A stretch of DNA of 64,000 bases from Rheum nobile. Taxonomy: Eukaryota; Streptophyta; Magnoliopsida; Caryophyllales; Polygonaceae. The stretch covers positions 62,001 through 126,000 of the forward strand of contig WOAB01000233.1 of the NCBI GenBank assembly GCA_027886185.1, written 5' to 3'. The translations under genes and the position numbers were made by a program. Of the stretch, positions 34,346 through 46,585 are shown in pieces. The number at the start of each line of letters is the position of its first letter. Position 1 is the stretch's first letter. The notes under the pieces were generated by a model, which saw only the letters and a program-made list of their open reading frames with translations, did not search any database and was not told where the DNA came from.

Positions 34346-36851
34346 TTGATCGGTAAACAGCTGGTGAACACAATGAACAACACTCGTTCTAATGCTGGTA
34401 ACCATCCCAGACACAACGAGAGGAGCGCTGGAACTCCTGAGAATGTACGTGAGTCCAATTCTCAACATGATCCCATGAACAATGCTCCGAGGATATTTGA
34501 CGAGGCGGCCGTTGCTGAAATTTGGGAAATTTTCATGCAAGCAATGACTGATGTCTTACACCCGAGTGTGTCTCAGGCACAGGATGTGCCGGCATCCTCA
34601 GCAGCCCCGGAAGTTGAGGAACAAGAAACTCATGTACCCCGGCATCAGGAGACTGTAGTCAGAAGCAAGAATGATTGTGGCCGAGCACTGAAGGCCATAA
34701 ATTCTATGAGACCCGACAGCTTCAACGGGAAAGGTGAACCAGTTGAGGTGGTGCATTGGTTTTCCCACATGGAGCGGTTATTCCGTAGTGTGGAGTGCAC
34801 GGAAGCCGAGAAGGTGCACATAGCTTCTCTGCAATTAAAAGGAGATGCTAGTGAGTGGTGGGAAAACACCGGTCTTGCGGATAGCCCTGATTTGAGTTGG
34901 GCAATGTTTAAGACTAAGATGATCGATCGATTCTTCTCTCGGGCAATGAGAGAGGAAAAGCGCAAGGAGTTTCTTTACCCTAAGACTGAAGGGTTGAAGG
35001 TGGCTGAATTGGCAATTAAGTTTAATCACTTGTTGCCATACGCCGGATCGGATGTATCCACTGAAGAACAAAAGATTTGGCATTTCCATGAGTGGATGAA
35101 CCCAAAGATTAAGCCAATGATGTTAAGCCACAATTGCTCTACTCTGGAACAATATGTGGATGCAGCTTATAAGCTAGAGGCAACTCTAGAAGAATCGACC
35201 AAGAGGAAGAATCGCCAGAGGTCGACACAGAATCAACCTCAAGCAAGCGGATTCAAACGTCCTGTGCCACCGTCCAACTTTGCTAAATCCAGCAAGGCGA
35301 AAACGGGTGAAACACAAGGCGGGTTGACACAACAATCGGGTCAGGGCAAGAGTTCGATTCAGTGTTATAACTGTGGTGACGCTGGGCACAAAACCATCAC
35401 ATGTCCAAAGGAGAAGAAGACGTGTTTTGGCTGTGGGACTGAGGGGCATTTGCAGAAGTTATGTTGGCAGGGAAAGCAGAAAGGAGCAGAGTCACATCAG
35501 GGGTCTGTTAGGCAAAGTAACCGACCCAGGTTCAAACCAGCAACGACTCCTAGTCCTTCGATGCAGACAACTGCCCAGAACAAAGGAAAAGCCCCAACAA
35601 CTTCAAGAGGTCAGGGTCAGCGCCTGTATGAGATGCGTGAGGCTGATGGACCTAATGCACCGATTGCTCAAGGTACCATCTACCTTCACTCTACTCCTGT
35701 ATGCATACTGTTTGATTCGGGTGCTACCCATTCCTTCATTTCAGAGAATTGTGTTAGTAAGTTAGGTTTAGTTTGCAACGAAGTTCGTGAGCCTTTCGTT
35801 GTGAATCTTCCTAATAATGAACGCTTAGTAGGAACTAAGTGTCTATCCGAGTTTCTGATTACCATCCAGGGTAAGAAATTCGAGGCAGATTTGACCTGTA
35901 TTGCCATGGATCCCTACGACATTATCCTCGATATGGATTGGCTGACACGCCATGGGGCAGTGATCGATTTTAGTTCGAGAACAGTGATGGTGTCATCTGG
36001 AGGCCAGAGTGTGTGCAAGTTTAAAGGTCGGAATGACGCTGATAATGGTAGGCTTATAAACGCAATGGATGCGTTTAAGCTACTTCGTCAGGGTTGTGTC
36101 GGGTACCTTTGCTATCTGGACGAGCCCACGAAAGATGAACCATCAGTTCTTGATATTCCTGTGATTCGGGAATTTCCGAATGTCTTTTCGGAACAGATTC
36201 CTGGATTACCCCCGCATCGTATTGTAGAGTTTTCAATTGATCTCGAACCAGGTACTGCTCCGATTTCTAAAGCACCGTACAGAATGGCCCCTGCTGAGAT
36301 GCAGGAATTGAAACAACAGTTAGAGGATCTTCTCGACAAAGGCTATATAAGACCGAGTGCATCGCCTTGGGGTGCTCCGGTCTTGTTTGTCAAGAAGAAA
36401 GATGGATCGTTTTGGCTTTGTATCGACTATCGAGAGTTGAATAAAGTCACGATCAAGAACAAGTATCCTTTGCCAAGGATTGACGATCTGTTAGATCAGC
36501 TACAAGGAGCTAAAGTCTTTTCCAAGATCGATCTGAGATCTGGTTACCATCAGCTCAGAATTCGTGAGGAATATATTCCGAGGACTGTATTCCGGACAAG
36601 GTATGGCCACTATGAGTTCGTAGTTATGCCATTCAGACTTACCAATGCTCCAGCGGTCTTCATGGACCTGATGAATCGATGCTTTCACCAGTACCTAGAT
36701 AAGTTCGTGGTGGTTTTCATTGATGATATTTTGATTTATTCCCCAAACGAGGAAGTTCACGAGGAACACATGCGGATTGTGTTGTCAATCCTTAGACAAA
36801 ATGAGCTATATGCTAAATTGTCTAAGTGTGACTTCTGGATTAAGGAAGTGG
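34346..36851 (+). pseudogene. Gag, protease and most of reverse transcriptase of the Tekay-type element
   Basis: This open gag-pol frame is cut by the CACTA element. Gag lies at about 34680-35210 (FNGKGEPVEVVHWFSHMERL, EWWENTG). Two CCHC knuckles follow (CYNCGDAGHKTITC, CFGCGTEGHLQKLC, about 35360-35460), then a retropepsin (LFDSGATHSFIS, about 35709). RT comes next (KKKDGSFWLCIDYREL, VFSKIDLRSGYHQL, FIDDILIYS). All three RT aspartates are present, but FRMCIDYREL reads FWLCIDYREL and PFGLTNAP reads PFRLTNAP, a change at a conserved Gly. The frame enters the CACTA terminus at 36852 and stops at 36889. Translation could start at 34346 or at the later ATG at 34373. Confidence 0.9.
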
Positions 36852-37200
36852 CACTAGTGGAAAAAACACTTTTTGAGGCTCCCTTTTAGAGGCGTACATA
36901 GTTCAAAACGCCTCAACAACGACTTAGGCAATCACTTTTTTTGGTTTTTGAGGCGGATAATTAATTTATACGCCTCAAAAACATCTTTTAAGGCGGACAA
37001 ATTAATATACGCCTCAACAAGTATCCGAAAAAATATTTCCCGCTAAAGTATTAGAGGTGGGCCAGGGTAAGGCCCGCCTCTAATGCTAACTAATTGAGGC
37101 GGGCCAAGTAGCCCGCCTCAATTAAAGCTTGTTGAGGCGGGCCTCTTAAAGCCCGCCTCAACAAGTATGTCCAATAGAGGCGGGCATGTAAGGCCTGCCT

Positions 37201-38482
37201 CTATTAGACCATTACTCGGCCGAGTCGTTGTGCTCTTAAAGCCCGATAGTCTCCTTGGTCCCCACCTCGATAGTCTCCTTCTTCACTTGGTTCTTAAATG
37301 CGTCCTCCGCGATAGTCTCCTCTCCCGCCCTAAGTCTCCACCACGACATCTACTTCTCCATCTCAGATGCCTCCTTCCCGGACGCCTCCTTCCCCGGACA
37401 CTTCCTTCTCCAGTTGACAACGTGTCTCCCTCCGGCGCCTCGAATTGCCCCATCCCCGGACCCCTCCTCTCTCTCTCTCTCTCACGCGCGCGAGATCCAG
37501 TGCATGCCGTTTCTGAAGGAACCAAGGCCCGGCCAAGTTCACTACCGGTTAGGTTTTCTCTGATTTGCATTTCTGCTCTTATTTCATAGGGTTTCTCTTC
37601 TACTCTTGTTTCTACCTTTACATGTTTCGAATTGGCTCTGGTATTAGGGTTCATATGTTCACCTTGACATATTTTAAGATTTGTTATTGACATTGTGTTC
37701 ACCTTGATAGATTTAAGACGTATTATTGACATCCGAATAGTTTTATTTGGTAATGCAAATGCAACCTACAACAAAAGCCAAGAAAGAGGAAATAAGCGGA
37801 ATAGAGTATCGAGATCTAACCAGAGAAAGCCTCAAAAGTGCTGATCAACTAATGAAATGTATTGTCAGTTGGATTGTTTTCTTTTTCTTTATTTTTTATA
37901 TTCAGCTAATAAAATGATTGTTGATGCTACCGATCAGGCCTCAAAAGTGTTGTCTAAAATGCATGGAGAGGATGTAGATGCCTGTGGATCTTCCAGACAC
38001 ATGGACAAGGATGAACCTGTTGCTGAATCTGAAGAGGGAAACCTAAGAAATCCCAAACAGCTGTAAGATTCATCTTCTTTATTACTTATTAGCCACACCT
38101 TCCCACTAAAATGCTAACAGAGTTGCAAAGCTAGTTTATAATGCAAGTTGAAATATGCACAAATAAATAGTATTGATTTGTACACTGGATTAATATTGCT
38201 TTATGTGTAAGGGTGTTTGTTGCAATGGTCAAATCTAGCTTTGTCTGCTCCATTGAAGTCTCAAATTCATGAAACGTTTAGTGCTACTTGGAAGTAGATT
38301 CTTCTCTTGTAATTATTGACCCTCTTCACACTTGTAGAAGCAATTGAAGTTGGACCATAAATTAGAATAAGACCTTATAACTATACATACTGGATACCTT
38401 CTTTTTTCCACACATTTTTGAAGTATGAAAGTGGAGATTTTTGGTATATGCTAATATGCTATTGTGAAACTCATCTTGACAG
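37201..38482 (+). other. CACTA interior, left part, with possible captured exons
   Basis: 37207-37226 contains ACTCGGCCGAGT. 37250-37560 is C/T-rich, leader-like sequence. 37908-38061 is an open stretch of Asp/Glu-rich sequence (SKMHGEDVDACGSSRH) followed by GTAAGA, a plausible captured exon. I do not recognise its family. The rest of the segment is intron-like. Confidence 0.4.
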
Positions 38483-38708
38483 GGGAATAGCTTACCTTCT
38501 TCATAATGAACCAAATGTTATAATTCATCGGGATCTAAAGCCCAAGTTAGTGCATTTCTTTCATATTGTATCACCTAAGGAAATTTATGAAGTTTATTTT
38601 GTATGTCTTACATAATTTATATGAATCGGGAATTGTCTGTTAGTCAACTCAACTGCAGACCATCTCAAAGTAGGTGTCTTTGGTTTAAGCAAGCTCCTTA
38701 AAGCATAA
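38483..38708 (+). pseudogene. Captured protein-kinase fragment (ILK-type Raf-like)
   Basis: Two exon-like pieces are separated by an intron-like gap. 38483-38545 reads GIAYLLHNEPNVIIHRDLKP, the catalytic loop of plant integrin-linked-kinase-like/VIK kinases. 38659-38708 reads HLKVGVFGLSKLLK and ends in a TAA. The magnesium-binding DFG has become VFG (GAC to GTC type change), and neither the ATP-binding lobe nor the C-lobe is present. It cannot encode a kinase. It is a transduplicated fragment typical of Pack-type elements. Confidence 0.65.
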
Positions 38709-39906
38709 CATGCGTGTGGGGTCAAAATTTTATTTTTATTCTCTTTTGATAAAGATGGTAACTCAGAAACTGTTGTTTGAGATTTGACCGTATTAGACTC
38801 TGTTTATTCATCCATGTGAGTTGTATTGTTAAGCCATCAATGATTAAACACTGTTATTGTTCCTCAGACTTTGTTTCCCAATTGTAAAATAACTGTACAA
38901 TTAGGAACCAAGATAGTTTAGAAGTGGAAATAACCCGATCTGCAAAAGATCTGACCAATAAACAGAATGACCTCAAAGTGACCAATAATCTGATTACATT
39001 TTTGTTTGACCAGAAAATAGAATGATCTCAATGTGACCAATAATCTGATTATCGTTTTGAGTTTCTAATTATCCGTATATTAGAGAGTACCTTATAGTTA
39101 TTGTGAAGAGACTCAATCTTACCTTGTAGTGCTCTATTTGTTGGTCATTTTCCGTCTATGTAATAACTCTGTTGCTTTTTACTATTAATGTTGAATTCCT
39201 GTGCCATTTGGAACTAGGCTATATGAATCTTTCAGTCTTTTACTGTAAGCGAAAATCCATGTAGGCAATTACATGCTTTACTTGAAGGATTTTCTTTTTT
39301 ATCTCTGTTGTATGATTATTTGACTCGCTGCAGATTACATCAACAAGGAACTTGATAAGACTGTATACTCTATTGGCTCTAAGCTGAGGTTCTTTTCAGA
39401 TTGGCTTGTCAAAATAATAGTGTCCTGCAAACAGGTATTATTTTCCTACTTTATTTGATGACTCCTTGTAGTGTATTTTGTTGTTTCTACATCAGATTAG
39501 GGGCCAAATTTATAGTGGAAGCTTCAAATTGCTTAGGAGATGGCAACAGAGTTAGATATGGTCAATCTTCAAAAATTGCTTATGGGACGGATTTTTACTA
39601 TCGCATCATCTCATTTCTGTTGAACTTTTTTCTTACTCTGATTCAGTACTAAGTCTCATATACTGATGTTTGTTCAATATATCCTTTTAGCTACAGTTTT
39701 GCGAGGTTTAGAAAACCAAAACACAATATATCTAGTGGCTTGTTGTTAGTAGAACTCTACTACATAGTAATGTTTGTTGGTGTTGTCATTCTTTGGATAA
39801 ATGAACCATTTCTAAGCCGCATGTGTGTATAAAGTTGATCCTTGTGTGAATTGCAGAGGCTGGAGAGTATACTTGTAATACGAGTTGTTGTTGTTGTCCT
39901 GTTTCA
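38709..39906. other. CACTA interior, middle part
   Basis: Intron-like T-rich DNA. A short open piece at 39330-39415 (YINKELDKTVYSIG) may be an exon fragment. No family was recognised, and the longer open frames have no protein-like features. Confidence 0.35.
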
Positions 39907-40509
39907 GGCTGGAGAGTATACTTGTAATAAAAGGTCAAGGCAACAGAACGACTGATGCATCTGGAATCATGAATTTGTAAGTTATTTTGCTTACGAATTA
40001 GTTTTTTTTGGAATATTAACAATATCAGTTTCACGAGTGTATTATATTGATTTTCTAGGGCATTTCAAGTGTATAAGTATCAAGGTGGGAAGTGCGAGAA
40101 ATTAATAGGAAAACGTAAGACGTTGAGAGTCTGCAATATAGAGGTACATATAGCATTTTATACGCTTTAGGTTTGTTTATTTATAATCAAAGGCCTTGTA
40201 TCTAAGACAACCCCCTTATGTTGTGTAATTAGTGCGCTCAACAAAGCGGCGGAACCGAGTGTGGCTATTATGTCATGAAGTTCATGTTAGATATAGTCAC
40301 AGGACTCTATGACTCTAATGACCGACTAGATAAGGTATGTAACTTAACTAACTATATATTGATAGTATTTGTGTTTTTTGTCAATAATTTCTGTGTTTTT
40401 TATGAAGCTATATCCTAAGAGGAAGACATCGTATACTTATGAAGAAATGGATGTTGTTCGTGAGCAATGGGCACAGTATTTTACATCGAAGTATTTATTA
40501 TCGGATTGA
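39907..40509 (+). pseudogene. ULP1-like (C48) protease C-terminal end, four exons
   Basis: Exons at 39908-39976, 40059-40143, 40233-40334 and 40408-40509 join in one open frame that ends at the TGA at 40507-40509, with GT-AG introns. The third exon holds QQSGGTECGYYVMKFM, the catalytic-Cys block of plant ULP1/SENP-like peptidases found in CACTA and MULE elements. The preceding exon (KYQGGKCEKLIGKRK) matches the usual region before it. The catalytic His and Asp lie further upstream in the family and I did not find them, so this is a C-terminal remnant. It could be the end of the element's own ORF or a captured host exon set. Confidence 0.6.
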
Positions 40510-41034
40510 ACTTGTTTTTACTTGTCATGTAAACTGTTGTTGAGAACCTGACTGTACTCTGATGAAATTTGTTGTATATTATTCTGTGAATAAAATAAGG
40601 AACCTAATCTGCAATGTGTGTATGGTGCATCATAAATCCAAAAAAACATCCAAAAGAAGGGACTTATAGAGGCGGACTTGTATGTCCGCCTCTATAAGTA
40701 CATAGACGCTGACTCGGCCGAGAACTCGGCTGAGTTCTGGGCCGAGTCAGCGTCTACTTGTTGAGGCGGGCCTCTATAGGCCCGCCTCAACAAGTGTTTA
40801 CTTATTGAGGCGGGCCTCCGAAGCCCGCCTCAACAAGTCCTCATTTTGGCGCCAAAGTGAGGGACTTGTTGAGGCGGGCTTCGGAGGCCCACCTCAATAA
40901 GGTCCTTTTAGAGGCGTAAAATGCCCGCCTCAAAAAGTGTCCCTACTTGTTGCAGCCCCCTTAGTTGAAGCGAACGGTGTTCGCCTCAATAAGTGTCCAA
41001 AGGCCTGCCTCTATAAGGATTTTTTCCACTAGTG

Positions 41035-43250
41035 TGGCTTTCTTAGGCCATGTGATCAACGACAATGGGGTAATGGTTGATCCCCAGAAGATTGAGGCGG
41101 TAGCCAACTCGAAGCGGCCTCAGAATGTGAAAGAGGTACGCAGTTTCCTTGGACTTGCCGAATATTATAGACGGTTTGTAGAGGGATTTTTCAAGATCGC
41201 TCTACCTATGACCGGTTTACTCCGCAAGATCCATAAGAAGTTTGTCTGGACTGACAAGTGCGAGGCCAGTTTTCAAGAATTGAAACGACGATTGACCTCG
41301 GCACCAATGTTAGCATTACCAGAAGGAAATTACGGATATGTAGTCTATAGTGATGCTTCTAAGAATGGTTTAGGATGCGTGTTGATGCAGAAAGGCAAGG
41401 TGATTGCTTATGCATCAAGGCAACTGAAAACCTATGAAGAAAACTATCCAACGCATGATCTGGAACTAGCGGCGGTAGTGTTCGCGTTGAAGATTTGGAG
41501 GCATTATCTCTATGGTGTCAAATGCCAAGTCTTCACCGACCACAAGAGTCTCAAGTACGTATTCACTCAGAAAGAGTTGAACATGAGGCAATGACGCTGG
41601 TTAGAGCTGCTCAAGGATTATGATCTTGAATTGCTGTATCATCCGGGCAAGGCTAATGTAGTAGTCGATGCACTGAGCCGGAAGACACCGCACGAGACAG
41701 TAGTAGCTCTCCTCACTACTCAAGCCAAGCTAAATCAAATGTTGTGTGAAGCTGAACTCTTGTATGATCAACGTAGAGGATACCTGAGTATGTTGGAAAT
41801 TCAGGCTACACTACTTGATCAGATTCGAGAAAAACAAATTGATGATATAGTTTTGGTAAAGTTGAGCTGTGAAGCATTGAACGGGAAAGCTCCCGGTTTT
41901 GTGATTCAGGAGGACGGATCACTCTGGTTTCAGAACCGAGTTTGTGTGCCTGACGTTGATGGTCTTCGCCAGTTGGTGATGAGGGAAGCTCATTCATCAG
42001 CTTATTCTGTACATCCAGGCTCTAGTAAAATGTACAAGGACCTCCAGAAGAATTTCTGGTGGCCCAACATGAAATGGGATGTGGCAAAATTTGTAGCAAA
42101 ATGCTTGACTTGTCAGAAAGTCAAGATAGAACACCGTAGACCAGGCGGTGAATTGCTACCTCTTCCTGTTCCGGAATGGAAATGGGAGGATATTGCTATG
42201 GACTTCGTCACAGGATTACCCAAGACACGAACTCAGAAGGATGCTATTTGGGTGATCATTGACAGGCTCACGAAGAGTGCCCACTTTGTGGCTATTAAGT
42301 CAACCTGGGGAGTCCAAAAGCTAGCTGAAGTGTTTTTGCACGACATTGTCCGCTTACATGGTATTACTAAGACCATTGTATCGGATCGTGATGGCCGTTT
42401 TACATCGAGATTCTGGAAGGAACTCCACAAGGCCATGGGAACCGAGCTAAGGTTCAACACTTCATTTCATCCACAGACGGATGGACAGTCTGAGAGGACT
42501 ATCCAGACCCTAGAAGATATGTTGAGAGCATGTGTACTTGACCATCCGACTAGCTGGGAGGACAGCTTAAGTCTAATCGAGTTCACGTACAACAATAGAT
42601 GGCACACTACTATCAAGATGGCTCCATTTGAAGCTTTGTATGGTCGAAAGTGTAGATCACCAATTTGTTGGGATGAGAATGCCGATAAGATTTTACTCGG
42701 ACCAGAGTTGGTCGAGAGAACTGCTTCAGATATTGCTTTGATCAGACAAAGAATGTTGACCGCTCAAAATCGACAGAAGTCTTACGCCGATCCAAGACGT
42801 AGGAATGTTGAATTTGAAGTTGGCGACAAGGTATTTGTCAGAGTTTCGCCATCCAAAAGCGTGTTCAGATTTGGTAAGCGTGGGAAGCTTAACCCTCGCT
42901 ACGTGGGACCATTTGAAATTCTCAATAGAGTGGGATCTCTAGCGTACCGTTTGGCATTGCCGCCATCGGCACATCTAGTGCATAATGTGTTCCACGTATC
43001 CTTGTTGAGGAAGTACGTACCAGATGAGTCTCATGTGCTGAGCTATGAAGACATTGAGATTCAAGCAAATGGTACTTATGAAGAGATACCTGTGCGTATT
43101 CTCGAGCGCCGTGAGAAGCACTTGCGCAACAAGATCGTACCATTGGTACGAATTCTGTGGTCCAAGTCAGGAACCGAGGAAGTTACCTGGGAGACTTGGG
43201 AGACTGAAGAGGATATGCGTAGACGCTTTCCCGAGATGTTTACGACTTAA
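41035..43250 (+). pseudogene. RNase H, integrase and chromodomain of the Tekay-type element
   Basis: The frame resumes right after the CACTA with VAFLGHVI, then RNase H (YSDASKNGLGCVLMQ; TDHKSLKY). A TGA at 41592-41594, in the conserved MRQ-RRW position and one C-to-T change from CGA, breaks it. Downstream are the integrase zinc finger (with CLTCQKVK), the catalytic core (DFVTGLP, SDRDGRF, FHPQTDGQSERTIQ) and the GPF-EIL basic region. A C-terminal chromodomain follows (about 43060-43235: IPVRILERREK, VRILWSKSGTEEVTWE, EEDMRRRFP). The stop at 43250 is the natural end. Apart from the one stop and the CACTA this half is intact. Confidence 0.9.
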
Positions 43251-43273
43251 GTTTCGGGGTCGAAACTTCTTTT

Positions 43274-43283
43274 AAGGGGGAGG
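43274..43283 (+). promoter_or_regulatory. Polypurine tract of the Tekay-type element
   Basis: AAGGGGGAGG lies just upstream of the 3' LTR start at 43287. Confidence 0.85.
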
Positions 43284-43286
43284 TAA

Positions 43287-45673
43287 TGTAATATCCCACA
43301 TTTTGTACGGGTAAATTTCGAACTTTCTTAAGCCCATGTTGCGAGTCAGATTAAATTCAGAGGTGTATGAACATTCTGTGTAATGTTTGACCTCTGTAAT
43401 ATTTTTCTGAGCAATATAAAATATAGTTAAGGTATTTACGTGCTAAAGGATAGTTCGTGTACGAATATATTTAACCCGGAGTTAAAAACATTTTACCACT
43501 TAAGGTAAAAACGACAAAGGAGTCGGAGGGGGACAAATCTGGCCTTGACCGCACCCCGCGGTGAAGGGCATGCCGCACCCCGCGGCAAAGGCCAGCAGCG
43601 AAGACGAAGTAGCTTCGTCACCGCACCCCTGCCGCACCCCCACCGCACCCCGCGGTGGCCTATGTCACTCGACAGTTGCAGGGCAACTTGGCAAGGCTAC
43701 TTCGTAGCCTTGGTGACTTGCCTTGGCTATGTTTCTGAGGCCGGGACACCTCCTCCTTGCCTCCTCCAGCTCGTGTGCAGCATGTTTGGGGTATTTATAG
43801 AGGAGAGGCGGGTGAGAATCGAGCCACAAGAGAGCTCCTCCATCATCTTCTATCTCAGACAACCTCCATTGAAGCAAGTTTGAAGCTTCGTTTGAGAGCT
43901 AATCCGAACCCTTTTGAGAGCGATAAGAGGTGATCCTTAGAGGTGGTATAAGGCTTAAGAAGGTGGGAAGACAAACCAAGAACAAATCGAAGTCGAATCG
44001 ATCGATTTGGGTAAGTAATTCTTCCCGAAAACTTGCTGAACTTTGCCTCTGTCGTCTCGCCGCACCCGCGGCCAAGTTCCACCGCACCCAGCGGCCAGGC
44101 ACCGCACCCCGCGGTGAGGGCCTACCGCACCCCGCGGCAAGCATGGGTCCGTGGTGTGTGTGTCTTGGGTGTTGGTTCTTGGGCGAAGCTTGGACCCTTC
44201 GATTCTTATTCTTTTAGATTCATATATGTAGATATTGAATCTAATTTAAGGTTTTATTATGGGTCGTTCAAGAAGGATGGGATTTGAGATCCGAGATCTG
44301 TCCCTGATCTGACCCGGGAATCGTCGTCTTTAAGAGCTCGTTAAGCTTTCTGCAATCTAAGGCAAGTGGCGGTTCGCTCTTGCTTATCATTCCATAATTC
44401 TATTGATTATCAATTGCTTAATTGTTAATTAATTTGGAATGATTTATTGAATTGTTGGGAACAGTTTTACTAATTGATATAAAAGGAATATGATATTATA
44501 ATAGGTTATATATCTGTTAGAACAACGCTATTATAGATATATATTTTGGCCTGAGGGCTTTGATATGATTATTGCTGTGCTTGGACTGTTTAGTTAGCAC
44601 GAGTATTCGTAGGAACGATGGACTAATTGAGGTCTAGTCGTTTCTTGATAATGAAAATGGTGCTAAGGGTTCTAAACTCAAAGACCATTTGGTGGGTCAT
44701 GACCTTTCTCTGTACTTGGTATAGAGATGGTGGCACGAAGCTGGTGCTACAAAATTGGGCTTCGTCCCTATCAGAAGTATGTCCCGCTGTCGGCAGACAT
44801 ATAACTAAAAGCCTATAACATGGTGTGCGTTTCGGAATTAAATAAGATAAGTGCCCGAGCGCACATGATTAATAAACCTCAGACGAGTAGTGCAGCTAGA
44901 GAATAGTGCAGCTAGGAAAGCTCGTCTTGACTTTGATCAGAGTACCGTTCTTTTTCCAATCTGGATTCGCGTTAAGCGGTGAGGTTGGTTGTGAACCGAA
45001 ACATCAAGTCGTTTTTGAACGCTTGTATGAGATTATTAATGTTCCCCAACATTGTCATGTTTCCCATAAGACTCAATCTTTTGGAGTCTTCCTTTTGGTT
45101 GATTGATGTGAGACCTGGTCTCCAGAATCTCCCTTTGATCATACCTTTTGATATATTCCAGTAGGAGTATGGTGGTTGACTATCGTCATCGGTTTCAATT
45201 CGAGAAACGATGAGTCTAACCTAATACGACTACTTTGAACCACTCTGCTTTGTACCCTTGCGTAGTCTTTCATTAGACTAACCAACCGTAATTGTTCTCT
45301 GCATGGTTGGCTGGTGTCATCCGTTCGATTCGGCACATCAGATAAGCATTCGAGGAATGGAGGCTAGAACGACTATAAAAGTAAACGGTGTTTTAATGGT
45401 TTATCAGGCTACGATCCTTGGCGGGTGATCTTTATGATCAAGACCCATGTATTTATATTTATAAAGACTTCCGCTAAATACTCTGGTTTGTCCTATGGGG
45501 ATTGGGATGTAATCCCCAGACATATGTTTTAATAAAAGGTTTTGATGGTTATATCTTAACCATTGTTTATGAATTGTGTTTAAACCGGTAAAGCCTGGGG
45601 TGGCTTCGGTGTGGAAACCGAGGTCACTGGCGGTAATACCTTTCCAAACAGATTGAAATTTGGGGGTGTTACA
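43287..45673 (+). repeat. 3' LTR of the Tekay-type element
   Basis: 2,387 bp. Relative to the 5' LTR it has an extra CCGCACCC-type unit near 44080-44100, a shorter GTGTGT run near 44155 and scattered substitutions. It ends GGTGTTACA and is followed by AGAAA. Confidence 0.92.
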
Positions 45674-45678
45674 AGAAA

Positions 45679-45990
45679 CTTATGTCCATTCTTGTAGACA
45701 GAAAAACACATACAAGATACAATATACAAGAACAATATAAACCCTCTACAAGACTCATACAAGACATTTACAAGATATATACAAGACACTTACAAAAAAA
45801 ATTACAATTCTGGTAGACACAAGCATATACAAGATACAATATACATGAACAATATAAACCCTTTACTAAGACTCGTACAAGATGCCTACAAGACTCTTAC
45901 AAGACGTTTACATATATGCAAGAAATTTACAAAAAACTCACAATTCTTGTAGACATAAAAACACATACAAGATACAATATACATGAAAAA
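45679..45990 (+). repeat. ACAAGAC-rich tandem repeat, right part
   Basis: This is the continuation of the tract at 29985-30553 (anchors AATATAAACCCT at about 45733 and 45852). Further ACAAGACACTT words resume after the MITE, at 46430-46460. Confidence 0.75.
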
Positions 45991-45992
45991 TA

Positions 45993-46413
45993 CTCCCTCC
46001 GTTTAGTTTTAATTGACATTCTAGGCTTAAGTCTTTGGTAAGTTTTAATTGTCGTTTTAGACTTTTTTACCATTTTTTTCCAGATTTACCCTCATGTTAG
46101 TAACTCTTTTATTATTATTTTTGGTTTCTCATTTTTTTATTAATTGCTTCCCCATGATCAATAATAAAGCATTTAATTTTCTGAATCTTTGTGGCAATTC
46201 CAATTCTTTGTTTTGGTAATTCAAAATTTTCTTTCCCACTAAGCGGATGAGATTAGCTTTTGATTTTCTGATTTTTTTTAAAAAATTGTTACATTTCATG
46301 ATCAATAACAAAACAGTAATTAATCACTAATCATAAGGGTAATCACGAAAAAAATTGATTCCTTATTTTGTTTGAAATTTGCTAGAATGTCAATTAAAAC
46401 TAAACAGAGAGAG
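45993..46413. mobile_element. Stowaway-like MITE, 421 bp
   Basis: Inverted ends of about 30 bp (CTCCCTCCGTTTAGTTTTAA, then TTGACATTCTAG) are flanked by TA on both sides. No coding sequence. It sits in the ACAAGAC repeat. Confidence 0.82.
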
Positions 46414-46585
46414 TATAAAAATCGCACTTACAAGAGATATACAAGACACTTGCGATTCTTGTAAACATAAAAGTCTAGTTTTTTGTGGTAACTTCTCTTC
46501 AATTTGTTATCCAAAATAAATTCCTTAGGTATACAAATCATGTAAAAGAAAGAGCGAAAATTCCCATGTGAAATAAGGGATATAC

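Larger units (their letters stand above)
36852..41034 (+). mobile_element. CACTA (En/Spm) element nested in the Tekay RT
   Basis: The 15-bp inverted ends CACTAGTGGAAAAAA are identical, and the target duplication is TGG (36849-36851 and 41035-41037). Length is 4,183 bp. Subterminal regions of about 330 bp on each side are dense in GAGGCGGGC/GCCCGCCTC words (36880-37200 and 40660-41010), as expected for transposase-binding arrays. No CACTA transposase (TNPD-type) was found. The interior carries spliced-looking host or transposon fragments: a kinase piece and a ULP1-like protease end. Removing the element plus one TGG restores the Tekay reading frame exactly (4,186 = 3n+1, matching the observed frame change). 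Confidence 0.93.
30559..45673 (+). mobile_element. Complete Ty3/gypsy chromovirus, Tekay (Del) type, with nested CACTA
   Basis: LTRs of 2,371 and 2,387 bp (TGTAATATC...GGTGTTACA) are flanked by the 5-bp duplication AGAAA (30554-30558, 45674-45678). Without the 4,183-bp CACTA insert the element is about 10.9 kb. Order: LTR, tRNA-Met primer site, an extra acidic ORF, gag-pol, purine tract, LTR. Pol is protease, RT, RNase H, integrase and chromodomain, which with the long LTR fits the Tekay branch. The LTRs differ by roughly 2-3% in the first 480 bases compared by eye, so insertion is recent. The CACTA must be younger still. Confidence 0.92.
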
